From the NCBI RefSeq assembly GCF_963082655.1, contig NC_081556.1, positions 69,363,227 to 69,427,226 on the forward strand: a stretch of 64,000 nt of DNA, read 5' to 3'. This stretch comes from Stomoxys calcitrans (Eukaryota; Arthropoda; Insecta; Diptera; Muscidae). How positions within the stretch are numbered: position 1 is the stretch's first letter; every line of letters starts with the position of its first letter. The notes below the pieces were generated by a model. The model saw nothing but the letters and a program-made list of their open reading frames with translations. It made no database searches and was not told the origin of the DNA. The position numbers and the translations under genes are program-made. Below are positions 11,355 through 21,837 of the stretch, piece after piece.

Positions 11355-13038
11355 TAAATTGAAAAGTTTAATGGTCTTCGCCCTAACAGGCAAAAAACTT
11401 GAAAATGAAACAAGTAAAAGCGTGCTAAGTTCGGCCGGGCCGAATCTTATATACCCTCCACCATGGATCACATTTGTCGAGTTCTTTTCCCGACATCTCT
11501 TCTTAGGCAAAAAAAAGGATATAAGAAAACATTTGCTCTGCTATTAGAGCGATATCAAGATATGGTCCGGTTTGGACCACAATTAAATTATATGTTGGAG
11601 ACCTGTGTAAAATGTCAGCCAATTCGAATAAGAATTGCGCTCTTTGTGAGCTCAAAAAGTAAAATAGAGAGATCGATTTATATGGGAGCTGTATCGGGCT
11701 ATAGACCGATTCAGACCATAATAAACACGTATGTTGATGGTCATGAAAGAATCCGTCGTACAAAATTTCAGGCAAATCGGATGATAATTGCGACCTCTAG
11801 AGGCTCAAGAAGTCAAGACCCCAGATCGATTTATATTGCAGCTATATCAGGTTATGAACCGACTTGTACTTTATTTGACATAATTGTTGAAAGTAACAAT
11901 AAAAAACATCTTGCGAAATTTCAGCCAAATTGGATAAGAATTGCGCCCTCTAGAGGCTCAAGAAGTCAAGACCCAAGATCGGTTTATATGGCAGCTATAT
12001 CAGGTTATAAACCGATTTGAACCATACTTGGCACAGTTGTTGGATATCATAAACAAAACACGTCGTGCAAAATTTCATTCCAATCGGATAAGAATTGCGC
12101 ACTCTAGAGGCTCAAGAAGTCAAGACCCAAAATCGGTTTATATGGCAGCTATATCAGGTTATAAACCGATTTGAACCATACTTGGCACAGTTGTTGGATA
12201 TATAACAAAACACGTCGTGCAAAATCGGTTTATATGGCAGCTATATCAAAACATGGACCGATATGGCCCATTTACAATACCAACCGACCTACACTAATAA
12301 GAAGTATTTATGCAAAATTTCAAGCGGCTAGCTTTACTCCTTCGGAAGTTAGCGTGCTTTCGACAGACAGACGGGCGGACGGACGGACAGACGGACGGAC
12401 ATGGCTAGATCGACATAAAATTTCACGATGATCAAGAATATATATACTTTATGGGGTATCAGACGAATATTTCGAGTAGTTACAATCAGAATGACGAAAT
12501 TAGTATACCCCCATCTTATGGTGGAGGGTATAAAAATTCGGCAGAGCCCGGCCGGGATTCGAACCTGGGCACACGGAGCAACAGCCAGAGCGGATGCCGT
12601 CGTGTGCCATTTGAAGCCATCAATACAACTTCCAACAGATGCACAGAATCTTATACGTACCATGGAAGTAGTGTTATTTGTGTAGAAAGAAAATTTGCCT
12701 TTACACAAAAACACATGCATTGGGAAAAGTACAGCTAATAGCCAGGGTTCTTGAGCGTGATTAGTGTGGTATTTGTATCATAGAGCGTTTAGGCAATAAA
12801 TTAGGTACAAGTACAACATACCAACGTACGGCCCTCGAAGCCGTCACACCTAATATGGCTGATGAGTAATTGTAACTAAATTACGAAACGCGTCCCATAG
12901 TGGTTGATAAGTGTTGCATTCTCTGGCTTTTCTTTTCCACTTGCAAAGAAAATCTCCGAACATTGAGCTCGTCTCGAAAGAGAACTAAACAAAAAATTGT
13001 ATAATTTAATGATCTTCGCCCTAACAGGCAAAAAAGAG
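11355..13038 (-). repeat. B-box repeat S2, split by a Helentron
   Basis: The halves 11355-11407 and 12537-13038 together match, on the opposite strand, the continuous copy at 45905-46445. They carry a pol III-like B box (GGTTCGAATCC on the minus strand at 12555-12565) and GCCTGTTAGGGCGAAG motifs at both ends. In the unbroken copy the two halves are joined by an A/T-only linker, exactly where the Helentron sits here. It may be a tRNA-derived SINE, though I cannot define an A box. Confidence 0.65.
11409..12536 (-). mobile_element. INE-1-like Helentron, family A, full length, nested in S2
   Basis: AACAAGTAAAAGCGTGC and the intact hairpin TTCGGCCGGGCCGAA are at the left. Then come 153-bp-spaced units (GATCG at 11824 and 11977, equivalent position 12130), GACGGGCGGACGGACGGACA, the TATATATAC core, and GGTGGAGGGTATAAAAA at the right. 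The long frames here exist because 153 is a multiple of three. Confidence 0.93.
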
Positions 13039-13039
13039 C

Positions 13040-13860
13040 GCACAACAAGCCGATTATTGGCTAAGGTGTATATCCATAGTGGCATGGGATATATTAAAAA
13101 CAGCATCCTATTTTTAAACCAATCTAACCGAACCTTGAGCCTTTGCATATCAAATGGCTTTGAAAGGTTTTGGAATATTTTTTTAAAATTGGGTTTGAAT
13201 TATAGTACAAGATGGAGTCCTGGGTGAACATCAAAACTTTCACAACGCCTAAAATCGATAACTATACTGACAGATTGCAGAGAAAATGTGTTTGCATCAC
13301 AAATAAAGAATCCGTCTACCCTCCCAATCACTGCCAGATGCTTCAAACGAGTTTTAAAGTCTTCGGATCACATTTTTACGAAAATATTGTCTTTCCCGGC
13401 AATAGTAAGTCTTCATAAAGATAAAAGGCGGCTTTAACGTACATAACTTTCGGATTTTGGAGATAAATGCGAATTGGTATTTATTGAAGAGAAAATGTTC
13501 GATTTTGATTAACCCTATGTTTTTAGTATTTCTGGCGGGGTTTACGCAGATAAATACCAATAGAAAAATGCAGACATTTTGGTAGCGGTACGTCATGATT
13601 TGGAAAGCTTTTACCTTTTATGGAAAGCTTCTTCTGGCTTGGAATGCAACTAAAATGATCTCTGGGAATTATTTAAAAATGCTGGAACTATAATTGTTCG
13701 AAAATTATAAAACATTAATGGGCTAAGACATAATTTTCCACCAGAATAATGCTACAATCCATAACCTGCCACAAAATATTAGCTTTCCTCCAAAAATATG
13801 GAAGTTTTGAGTTGGCCCGCATGTAGTTCGGATATATGGATTCTGTTAAAATATAGGAGC
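13040..13860. other. Low-repeat DNA, no gene recognised
   Basis: Two or three chance frames of 68-80 codons occur on either strand, without recognisable motifs or splice context. Confidence 0.4.
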
Positions 13861-13861
13861 T

Positions 13862-14692
13862 ATAATTAAATAGTTATTGACCATTTGGACCGTACTTGGC
13901 ACAGTTGTTGAGAATCATAACTGAATACTATATGCAACATTTTAGCCAAATCGCGGCTTGTAAGGGCTCAAGAAGTCAAATCGGACAACAATTGCAGCTT
14001 CCAGGAGCTCAAGAAGTCAAATCGGGAGATTGGTTTATATGGGATTTGGACCGTACTCATGTGCCAAATTTCAGCCAAATCGGATAAAAATTGCGGTTTA
14101 CAGGGGCTCAAGAAATCAAGTCGAAAGATCAGTTTATATGGGAGCTATATCAATGGTTCTTCACCGATTTAAACCGTACGTGACACAGTTGTTGAAAGTC
14201 ATAAGAGAACACTATGTGCAAAATTTCAGCCAAATCGGAAGAAAAGTGAGGCTTTCAGGGGCTTGAGAACTCAAATCGGGAGGTAAGTTTATATGGGAGC
14301 TATATCAGGTTCTGGAAGTCATAATTGAGAATTATTTATCAAATTTCAGGCAAATCGGATAAAAATTGCGGCTTCCAGGGGCTCAAGAAATCAAATCGGG
14401 AGATCGGTTTATATGGGAGCTATATCCAAATCTGAACCGATTTGGCCCATATGTAATTTCCAACGACCTCCATCAATATTTAGTATCTGTGCAAAATTTC
14501 ATGCGGCTAGCTTTACGCGTTCGAGCTCTATCGTGATTTCGACAGACGGACGGACGGACATGGCTAGTTCGACTCAGAATGGTGGGACGGTCTAGAATAT
14601 ATATACTTTACGGGGTCCTAGATCAATATTTCGAAGTGTTACAAACGGAATGACTAGATCAGTATAACCCCATCCTATGGTGGTGGGTATAA
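13862..14692 (-). mobile_element. INE-1-like Helentron, subfamily A', hairpin end missing
   Basis: Units with ATCGGTTTATATGGGAGCT and AAATTTCAGCCAAATCGG are followed by GACAGACGGACGGACGGACA, the ATATATATAC core and CCTATGGTGGTGGGTATAAAA. It is the mirror partner of the element that begins about 25 bp to its right. Confidence 0.85.
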
Positions 14693-14714
14693 AAACCAAT
14701 AAATTTAAGGCTTG

Positions 14715-15652
14715 TCTATCCTCCACCATAGGATGGGGGTATACTAGTTTCGTCATTCTGTTTGTAATACCTCGAAATATTCGTCTAAGACCCCATAAAG
14801 TATATATATTCTTGATCGTTGCGACATTTTATATCAATCTAGCCATGTCCGTCCCTCCGTCCGTCTGTCTGTTTGTCGAAAGCACGCTAACTTTCGAAGA
14901 AGTAAAGCTAGCCTCTTGAAATTTTGCACAAATACTTCTTATTAGAGTAGGTCGGTTGGGATTGTAAATGGGCCATATCGGACCATGTTTTGATATAGCT
15001 ACCAAATAAACCGATCTTGGGTCTTGACTTCTTGAGCCACTAGAGGGCGTAATTCTTATCCGATTTGGCAGAAATTTGGCAGGTGTTTTATTGTTACTTC
15101 CAACAACTGTGCAAAGTATGGTTGAAATCGGTCCATAACCTAATATTGCTCTCATATAAACCGATCCTTGGTTATGGCATCTTGCATGACATATTTTGTT
15201 ATGATTTCCAACAACTGTGCCAAGTATAGTTATGCCATATAAATCGGTCCATAACCTGATATAGCTGCCATATAAGTCGAACTGGAATCTTGACTTCTTC
15301 AGCCTCTAGAGGGTGCAATTATTATCTAATCTGACTGAAATTTTGTACAACAGCTTCTCCCATAACATATGTGTCAAATATGGTCTGAATCGCTTTATAG
15401 CCTGCTACAGCTTCCATATAAACCGATCTCTCTGTTTTACTTATTGAGCCCCTAAAGGGCGCAATTCTTACTCGAATTGGCTGAAATTTTATACATTGAC
15501 TTCCGAATCGGACCATAACTTGATATAGCACCAATAGCATAGCAATCCTTTTCTTTTATCCTTTGTTTGCCTAAATAAAGATACCGGGAAAAGAACTCGA
15601 CACATGCGATCCATGGTGGTGGGTATATAAGATTCGGCCCGCCCCAAAGCTT
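14715..15652 (+). mobile_element. INE-1-like Helentron, family A, damaged hairpin end
   Basis: Begins TATCCTCCACCATAGGATGG, then CATAAAGTATATATATTCTT, GTCCGTCCCTCCGTCCGTCT and several internal units. It ends at GGTGGTGGGTATATAAGATT and a truncated CGGCCCGCCCC in place of the normal hairpin. The ACTTGTT terminus is lost. Confidence 0.85.
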
Positions 15653-16436
15653 ATAAATAATATCGAATAGTAAATAAATTCCTTGCATTTACGCTTTTTT
15701 CGTGGTATTTTTGGGTGGACCTTTATTTAATTCGCTCACTATATGTTATTATTTGTCAATTCAGCAGTAATATGTGTCCAGTATTTTAGCAGACTAGATA
15801 GTGAAAACAGCGGACATTTAAACAACCTACCGAAATGTTTGCTAAAACAACAATCCTATGTTTGTTAAAACGTTAGTCATATGTGCTATCACGTTTTCAG
15901 CTGACAAAAAATGCTGTTTTAGCTAACTTTTTGGTTATTCAAAACAATAATTTCACTGAGTGTATAATAAAATTAGCACATGTAGGAAAAGCTGTGAGGA
16001 TTATGTTCCAGTTATAGTTCAACACAAAAAATCGCAGGGCCGGTTTGTTGCCTGTGTTACGATTTTGTAAGATAATTATAATTTTTTTAGCTAGAATGTT
16101 TTAGGTAGATTCATTAATTAGGTTTTGATTTAGGTAGATTCATTAATTAATGAGTAACTTCTTCTTAAAATTCTTCTCTTTTGTTGTCCTTAACGCCCAG
16201 TGGAGCACATGTTCTTAAAAGAAATTTGTTCCATATTTTCGTATTGATTAGTGGGCCAGGTCTGAATAGTACGGTGTCTGCGCCACAATTAATATGTTGT
16301 TTTTCCCAAAAAAAAAAAAAATGCGTACTAGCAACGATGAGCTAGCAGGGGCATTATCAAGGCGCAAAAGCCAATTATTGTTCATTCACCAACCTGGAGG
16401 CAGATTGCTTCGCATCAATTACGTATAACTTGCAGG
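15653..16436. other. No gene; one shared terminal motif
   Basis: The only notable site is near 15930-15965 (GGTTATTCAAAACAATAATT then TCACTGAGTGTA), which resembles, in inverse orientation, motifs at 48773 and 57176. Short direct repeats of TTAGGTAGATTCATTAATTA lie near 16110-16150. Confidence 0.4.
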
Positions 16437-16505
16437 TAAATTCAAATTTGCCCATGAACATTCCATTAATGATTGAGGGCGATACTTCTCTCATATCAAT
16501 GGGTG
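16437..16505 (-). repeat. SINE S1 fragment (3' part)
   Basis: AAATTTGCCCATGAACATTCC and TTCTCTCATATCAATG match the left part of the full S1 copies at 24783 and 41834. The promoter half is missing. Confidence 0.65.
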
Positions 16506-16584
16506 GTGTCCTATAATTGTGCTGGTAGATAACTGCGTTCAAGCATCATCTGCGAAAGTGAAAAGTGTTCCGAATACTCTGACA

Positions 16585-16672
16585 TTTCATCATGGAGATA
16601 CACAGACGAGCAACGACTGCAAATCGATGAAATTTATTACGAAAATTCGAACTCTGTGACAACAGCTCGATG
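16585..16672 (+). mobile_element. Possible DD41D mariner 5' remnant
   Basis: TTTCATCATGGAGATACACAG through ATTTATTACGAAAATTCG resembles the start-codon region of the DD41D elements at 19040 and 29310 (TNEQRLQIIEFYYQN). Only about 90 bp are recognisable. Confidence 0.4.
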
Positions 16673-17335
16673 GAATTTCACTTTATCGAATAATAGTGTT
16701 CAGCCATTAAGCTAATTTTTGGCTTAATGAATTCGCAAACAATCACAATTGTCGCGTTCGGAATGAAGAGTACCCGTACGAATAGCCGATGCATGCAGTG
16801 CGGACAAACACACAAAAGGTGTTCTATAGTCTTTTCCTCTTCGATGTCCCCACAGCTTCTGCAAAAGTCGTTACTAGTAACCTTCAGTCTGTCAGCATGT
16901 TTTTCGATTAGACAGTGACCTGTCATGACGAATACAATGAAAATGACGCTTTGCTGTCACTGGCAAGAACTGACGTCTGTTCTTGCCAGTGACAGCAAAG
17001 TGGTATACCTCTTCAAGTCTAAATTAGGCCACATAGTTTTGAAATGCTCACAGCCCTATCTTTGTGACCATCTATCATTCGTTGTCTTTGGGTCTGATAC
17101 TGAAAACTTAGCTTACGTGTCGCTGGATGCATAGCCACAGGTTCCAGTTTCCCTGGAATGTGTAAGATAGTTCCTAGTCTCTCAAGCTTGCCCGCTTTAC
17201 AATTCCCTGGGATATCTCTGTAGTCCAGCACCCAGAAGACATGAATATTGAACTGTTCAGCCATCTCGTTGAGAGATCTGCGACAGTCGAGGGCGGTTTT
17301 TGTGTTCAGAAATACGTTCTATAGAGATTTAATGG
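16673..17335 (-). mobile_element. LINE fragment (L2-type), C-terminal tail
   Basis: Minus-strand peptides MTGHCLIEKHADRLKVTSND then FCRSCGDIEEEKTIEHLLCVCP form a CCHC-type zinc knuckle. The 17019-17264 part aligns with 51700-51990 (GTILHIPGKLEP, ending in the RNase H region). Stops and a local inverted duplication break it. Confidence 0.8.
16949..17000. repeat. Perfect 22-bp hairpin made by local inverted duplication
   Basis: CTTTGCTGTCACTGGCAAGA plus AC (16949-16970) pairs perfectly with 16979-17000 across an 8-nt loop. The related LINE at 51640-51690 has only the right-hand version, so the left arm is a secondary inverted copy. Confidence 0.85.
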
Positions 17336-17461
17336 CATTTTTAAGACTGCCCGAAAAAAATTATATATTGTATCTCAAACAAAAAAAAAAAAAAAAAAAA
17401 AAAAATTAAAACAATAACTGAAATACTTTGGTTTTTATTAACCTCTGGCGCACCCTGTATA
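17335..17461 (+). mobile_element. Tc1/mariner-type 3' end remnant
   Basis: Poly-A near 17380-17405, then ACTGAAATACTTTGGTTTTT and CTCTGGCGCACCCTGTA at 17443-17459. The same tail and terminus occur at 24700-24780 after a transposase remnant. Confidence 0.6.
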
Positions 17462-17477
17462 TGCCTACTTTGTTGGG

Positions 17478-17561
17478 TTTCGGATCAATACCCCGATGAG
17501 TTATAACCGGAATGACGGAATTAGAATACCCCCACTCAGTGATGGAAGGTATAAAAACCAC
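17478..17561 (-). mobile_element. Helentron family A terminal fragment
   Basis: AATGACGGAATTAGAATACC then CCCACTCAGTGATGGAAGGTATAAAAA is a decayed copy of the right terminus of family A; the rest is missing. Confidence 0.7.
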
Positions 17562-17789
17562 TATTTAAATATTCGGTGGCTACTTTAGGTTTTGGAATAT
17601 CTAATTTTAAAAAGGATTTATTGAACAATTATCTTCTTATAACTATTGCGAACCTTAAGGCTTGATTATTAAGTATTTTGTCAACGGCTGTTGGGTTTTT
17701 CTATGGAAATAAAAGACAGCATAGTAAAAGAGTGTTATATTGGCTGCCCTTTAAGTGTTGTCATACTAGACCTTCGTTCTTCGCAAATG

Positions 17790-18045
17790 TCAAACTTTAT
17801 GCACTGCTTCATCTTTTGCCTTTAGATTGAGTTTACCTTCTAATTGCTGCATAGCTTGTCTTCGAATGCTTTTGGTGATTTTTCTTTTGGATTTGATATT
17901 AGCATAATTATACTTACTTCGCTGTCTTCAAACATTGGACTGTCACTAGAGTCGAGGTTGTTGCTATCGAATTTTGAATCGGGATTTATACCTCCTCTCA
18001 TCCATAGCTTCTTCCAATCGCTATCGGTAAGTATTGACTTTTGAT
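17790..18045 (-). pseudogene. Coding-like segment with a frameshift, origin unknown
   Basis: One frame (18045 downward) reads DQKSILTDSDWKKLWMRGGI, then an acidic serine-rich stretch ending MFEDSE. A second frame continues to a stop at 17790-17792 and includes KITKSIRRQAMQQLEGKLNL then KAKDEAVHKV. Both look like real protein, and the join needs a one-base shift near 17915. A good acceptor-like TTTCTTTGTAG precedes 18045 and a GTAAGTAT donor-like site lies at the frame switch. A 34-nt intron to the nearest AG would be too short, so a decayed gene or transposon ORF is more likely. I do not recognise the family. Confidence 0.45.
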
Positions 18046-18469
18046 CTACAAAGAAAAGCAAAATAAACAATGGTTCGTTAGATAACAATGGCCAATAATT
18101 ACGATTAGCTTTGCAATATAACGGAAATGAAGAGTATCGCCAACAAAGCAACAGTAATCAAGATGAACAATACTTCGAGTCACGTTTAACACAACCTTTA
18201 TAATAGGTAATTCCACTGTAGACAGTGATTTTACAGTACGAAAAAATAAAAATTTTAACACATTCTGGAACATTTGGAAGTGGAGTGGATCATGTATGAT
18301 ATTATTCTTGGAACATCAACAACGTGACACGGTAAGAAGGAAATAGTATATCCATTAACGTTTCTCAAATAACGATAAAATAAATACAATTATTATGATG
18401 ATCGGTTAACGATAGCACGTGTGCCACGTCGTCTAGAATTGGAAAAATTAACTTTTTTCGGATCCATTG

Positions 18470-18656
18470 AATAATTTTACTTTACTTTACTTCAATTGGC
18501 TATGACGGAATATTTGTTCCGATAGGCGAATGTAGAATAGCGTTCCAAACGCCTCGATCTTCTGCGCTCATTCTAAAATCTCTGACACCAAGTTTCGAGG
18601 TGTCTCCCACCACTTGATCTTTCCGGTTTGCGTGTACCACCGTGTCTGCCTTCAAA
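18470..18656 (-). mobile_element. RTE-like LINE 3' fragment nested in family C
   Basis: GCGTTCCAAACGCCTCGATC through CACTTGATCTTTCCGGTTTG matches the 3' part of the element at 50040-50190. On the minus strand it ends in a GTAAAGTAAAGTAAAAT-type tail, as RTE-like elements do. ATTG(A/G)A flanks on both sides suggest a short target duplication. Confidence 0.75.
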
Positions 18657-18928
18657 ATTGGAGGATTTTACGTCTTTGAATTCAATTTGAGCGGCACATA
18701 TTGTTAATAAAACACAAGCTACACCTAAAACCACTACTTTTACAGCTAGTAGTGAACCGATCAACTCAGAATTACTTCCTAGTTCGATATAGCCATGTCC
18801 GTCTGGCCGCAAATTCACCTGTCTGTCTGTCCGTGCTTAGTAATCAAGGTACAGGTCGCATATGTTATGCAATCATCACGAAATTTTCACCATATCATAT
18901 ATGATTTAACTATAGTTCCCACATATAA

Positions 18929-19838
18929 GGCGTGATTTTTTAGCTATTATCTTTTTGGCAACACTGATGTAAACAGCTCACGCACGTTTCGTGTATTGTT
19001 TCACTGTTAAACATCGTCAGTTTGGTCTATAATTTAACCATGAATCGTCTTACAAACGAACAACGCTTGTAGATTATTGAATTCTTTTATCAAATTGCGC
19101 GCTCTGTTAAGAAAGCTCATCGCTTGCTTCTTCCACTGAGCGACGAAGCTCATTTTTGGCACAATTGGTACATAAAAAACTATAAGCGTTGATTTTTGAG
19201 TGAAGATCAGCCGGAAGCATTGCATGAGCCACCAATACATTCAGGAAAATTGAGAGTTTGGTGCGGTTTATGGGCTGGTGGCATCATTGGACTGTACTTC
19301 TTCAAAGACGATGCGAAACTGTGAATGCTGAGCGCTACTGTAAAATGATATCCAACTTTTTTTTGCCCAAAATGCAAGAGCTCGACTTGCATGACATGTG
19401 GTTTCAACAAGACGGTGCCACATGCCACACAGCACTCGCAACAATGGACTTATTGAGAGGCGAGTTAGGTGAACATTTTATTTCACGTTCGGGACTGGCC
19501 AATTGACAGCCTAGATCGTGCGATTTAACGTCTTTAGACTATTTTTTGTGGGGCTATGTTAAAGCTGACAAAACCGCTTCATTTGGCGCATTGGAAGGCA
19601 ACATTGAAGCATATATTCATGAGACACTGTCCGAAATGTTAGAAAGAGTATGCCAAAAATTGGACTAAGCGGATGGACCATTTGAGGCGCACTCACGGCC
19701 AACATTTGCACGAAATAATATTCAAACTCTAAATTATATGGATCGTACTATCGATTCAAATACATATTTCAAGCATTTTTCTAATTTTTGTTTGTTTTTT
19801 TTGAAAAACTTTCCCATAGCTCTAAAAAAATCACCCTT
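18929..19838 (+). mobile_element. DD41D (rosa-type) mariner-like element, internally deleted
   Basis: Terminal inverted repeats GGCGTGATTTTTTAG / CTAAAAAAATCACCC are flanked by TA. The transposase starts MNRLTNEQRL (19040), then jumps to DEAHFWHNW, so most of the helix-turn-helix half is deleted. Later motifs are VWCGLWAGGIIGLYFF, MWFQQDGATCHTA and DYFLWGYVK. The spacing from the QQD Asp to the SLD Asp is 41 residues, counting one stop codon. Several stops and frameshifts make it inactive. It is inserted in family C. Confidence 0.88.
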
Positions 19839-20078
19839 TATATATATGTTTATTGCCCGATTTTCACTTATATGGTGGTAGTTGCCCCAATTTATTACAC
19901 CCGATTTGCACGAAATTTGGTATGGAGTAATCTTTTACAAGTCTGAAACTCTGTTACATTCCATCCAAATCGATTCGGATTAAGATATGACTCCCTTACA
20001 CATATATCGCCTGATTTAAACTAATAAGGCCGTAAGTACAACATCCTGCCGATATTTTGTTAAAAAATTAAAAAAAAA

Positions 20079-21428
20079 AACAAGTAAGAGCGTGCTAAGT
20101 TCGGCCGGGCCGAATCTTATATACCCTCCACCATTGATCGCATTTGTCGAGTTCTATGCGCGGTATCTCTTTTTAGACAAACATAGAATATTGAATAAGA
20201 ACTGTTATCCTATTGGAGCTATATCAAGTTATAGTCCGATTCGGACCATAAATGAATGCTGATTGACATTGTAGAAGTCATTGTGTAATATTTCAGTTCA
20301 TTCGGATAAGAATTGCGGCTTGTAGGGGCTCAAGAAGCAAAATCGGGAGAGAGGTTTATATAAGAGCTGTATCAAGCTATTGATCGATTCAGACCATACT
20401 AGACACGTATGTTGAAGGTCATGAGAGAAGCCCTTGTACAAAATTTCAGCCAAATCGGATGAGAATTGCACCCTCTAGAGGTTCAAGAAGTCAAGATCAC
20501 AGATCGGTTTATATGGCAGCTATATCAGGTTCTATATCGATTTACGCCATACTTAGCACAATTATTGGAAGTCATAACAAAACACCTCATGCAAAATTTC
20601 AGCCAAATCGGATGAGAATTGCGCGCTCAATTGGCTCTAGAAGTCAAAATCCATGATCGGTTTATATGACAGCTATACCAGATTATGAACCGATTGAAAT
20701 CATACTAAGCACAGCTGTTAAAAGTAATGCCAAAACACTACGTGCAAAATTTCAGTTAAATCGGGCGATAATTGCGCCCTCTAGAGGCTCAAGAAATCAA
20801 GACCCCAGATCGGTTTAAATGACAGCTATACCAGATTATGAACCGATTTGAACCATACTTGGCATGGTTGTTGGATATCATAACAAAATACGTCGTACAA
20901 AATTTCATTTCAATCGAATAAGATTTGCGCCTTCTAGAGGTTCAAGAAGTCAAGACCCAAGATCGGTTTATATGGCAGCTATATCAGGTTATGGACCGAT
21001 TTTAACCATACTTAACACAATTGTTGCATATCATACCAAAACACGTCGTGCAAAATTTCATCCCAATCGGATAAGATTTGCGCCTTCTAGAGGTTCAAGA
21101 AGTCAAGACCCAAGATCGGTTTATATGGCAGCTATATCAAAACATGGACCGATATGGCCCATTTACAATACCAACCGACCTACACTAATAAGAAGTATTT
21201 GTGCAAAATTTCAAGCGGCTAGCTTTACTCCTTCGGAAGTTAGCGTGCTTTCGACAGACAGACGGACGGACGGACGGACAGACGGACGGACATGGCTAGA
21301 TCGACATAAAATTTCGCGACGATCAAGAATATATATACTTTATGGGGTCTCAGACGAATATTTCGAGTAGTTACAAACAGAATGACGAAATTAGTATACC
21401 CCCCATCCTATGGTGGAGGGTATAAAAA
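20079..21428 (-). mobile_element. INE-1-like Helentron, family A, full length with regular 153-bp array
   Basis: Intact AACAAGTAAGAGCGTGC and TTCGGCCGGGCCGAA at the left; GGTGGAGGGTATAAAAA at the right. GATCGG anchors at 20502, 20655, 20808, 20961 and 21114 are each 153 bp apart. The 168-codon frame over 20864-21370 reads the same repeated peptide (SRGSRSQDPRSVYMAAIS) and then the GACGGACGG tract; it is not a gene in my view. Confidence 0.95.
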
Positions 21429-21559
21429 TGTATGATTAATGTTATACTACTAATTAAATTCTTTGAGTTTTCTTGTAACAATAAGTATACATCTGCCGGT
21501 GATCCTGCACACAACGTTATAGGAACTCCTTCTGTTCCTTCAACTGTAACTAAGCCATG

Positions 21560-21815
21560 ATAATCTGACCCTAGGCCAAAAAAGTGATATGTTCAAAATT
21601 TCTTGATGGTTGGATAACAAATACGAAATGTACTTTGATAACAAAACAACGGACAGACAAACAGGCGAATTTGCGAACAGACGGCTTGATCGGCACTAGG
21701 AAGTAATTCTGAGTCACAATTACTGTATAACTTGTATTTAACAATAATTGCCATATACATTTTTACTTTGTACTTAAATTAAATTGTAAGACGTAAAATC
21801 CTCCAATGGATCCCA
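21560..21815 (-). mobile_element. Helentron-like family C fragment
   Basis: ACGGACAGACAAACAGGCGA, AATTTGCGAACAGACGG and ACTAGGAAGTAATTCTGAGT are the reverse complement of 18760-18835. AAAATCCTCCAATGGATCC marks the uninterrupted version of the site where the RTE-like fragment sits at 18470. Confidence 0.6.
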
Positions 21816-21837
21816 AAAACTCACTTGTTGAAACATG

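Larger units (their letters stand above)
18300..20065 (+). mobile_element. Helentron-like family C, interrupted by two insertions
   Basis: Pieces before 18470, at 18657-18927 and at 19841-20065 belong together. GGATCCATTG (18460-18469) and GAGGATTTTACGTC (from 18661) are contiguous in the copy at 21815-21780. CATGTCCGTCTGG and CTGTCTGTCTGTCCGTG form a short GTCY tract. The left limit is uncertain. Confidence 0.55.

Noticed and set aside
11463..12020. 185-codon open frame on the plus strand
   Set aside because: It lies wholly inside a Helentron and repeats the same 51-codon unit; the frame stays open because the unit is 153 bp. No domain, no splice context.
12540..12620. tRNA gene suggested by GGTTCGAATCCCGG
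   Set aside because: Only the B box is convincing; no cloverleaf or A box at the right distance, and the same sequence recurs in a repeat at 46367.
14030..14600. CRISPR-like regular repeats
   Set aside because: The repeated units are long diverged Helentron repeats in an animal genome, without short identical repeats and unique spacers.
17912..18045. Normal internal exon with acceptor and GTAAGTAT donor
   Set aside because: The protein-like sequence continues past the donor in another frame to a stop, with no room for an intron, so a frameshifted relic is preferred. Not fully excluded.
20864..21370. 168-codon open frame
   Set aside because: Same cause: tandem Helentron units followed by the GACGGACGG tract.
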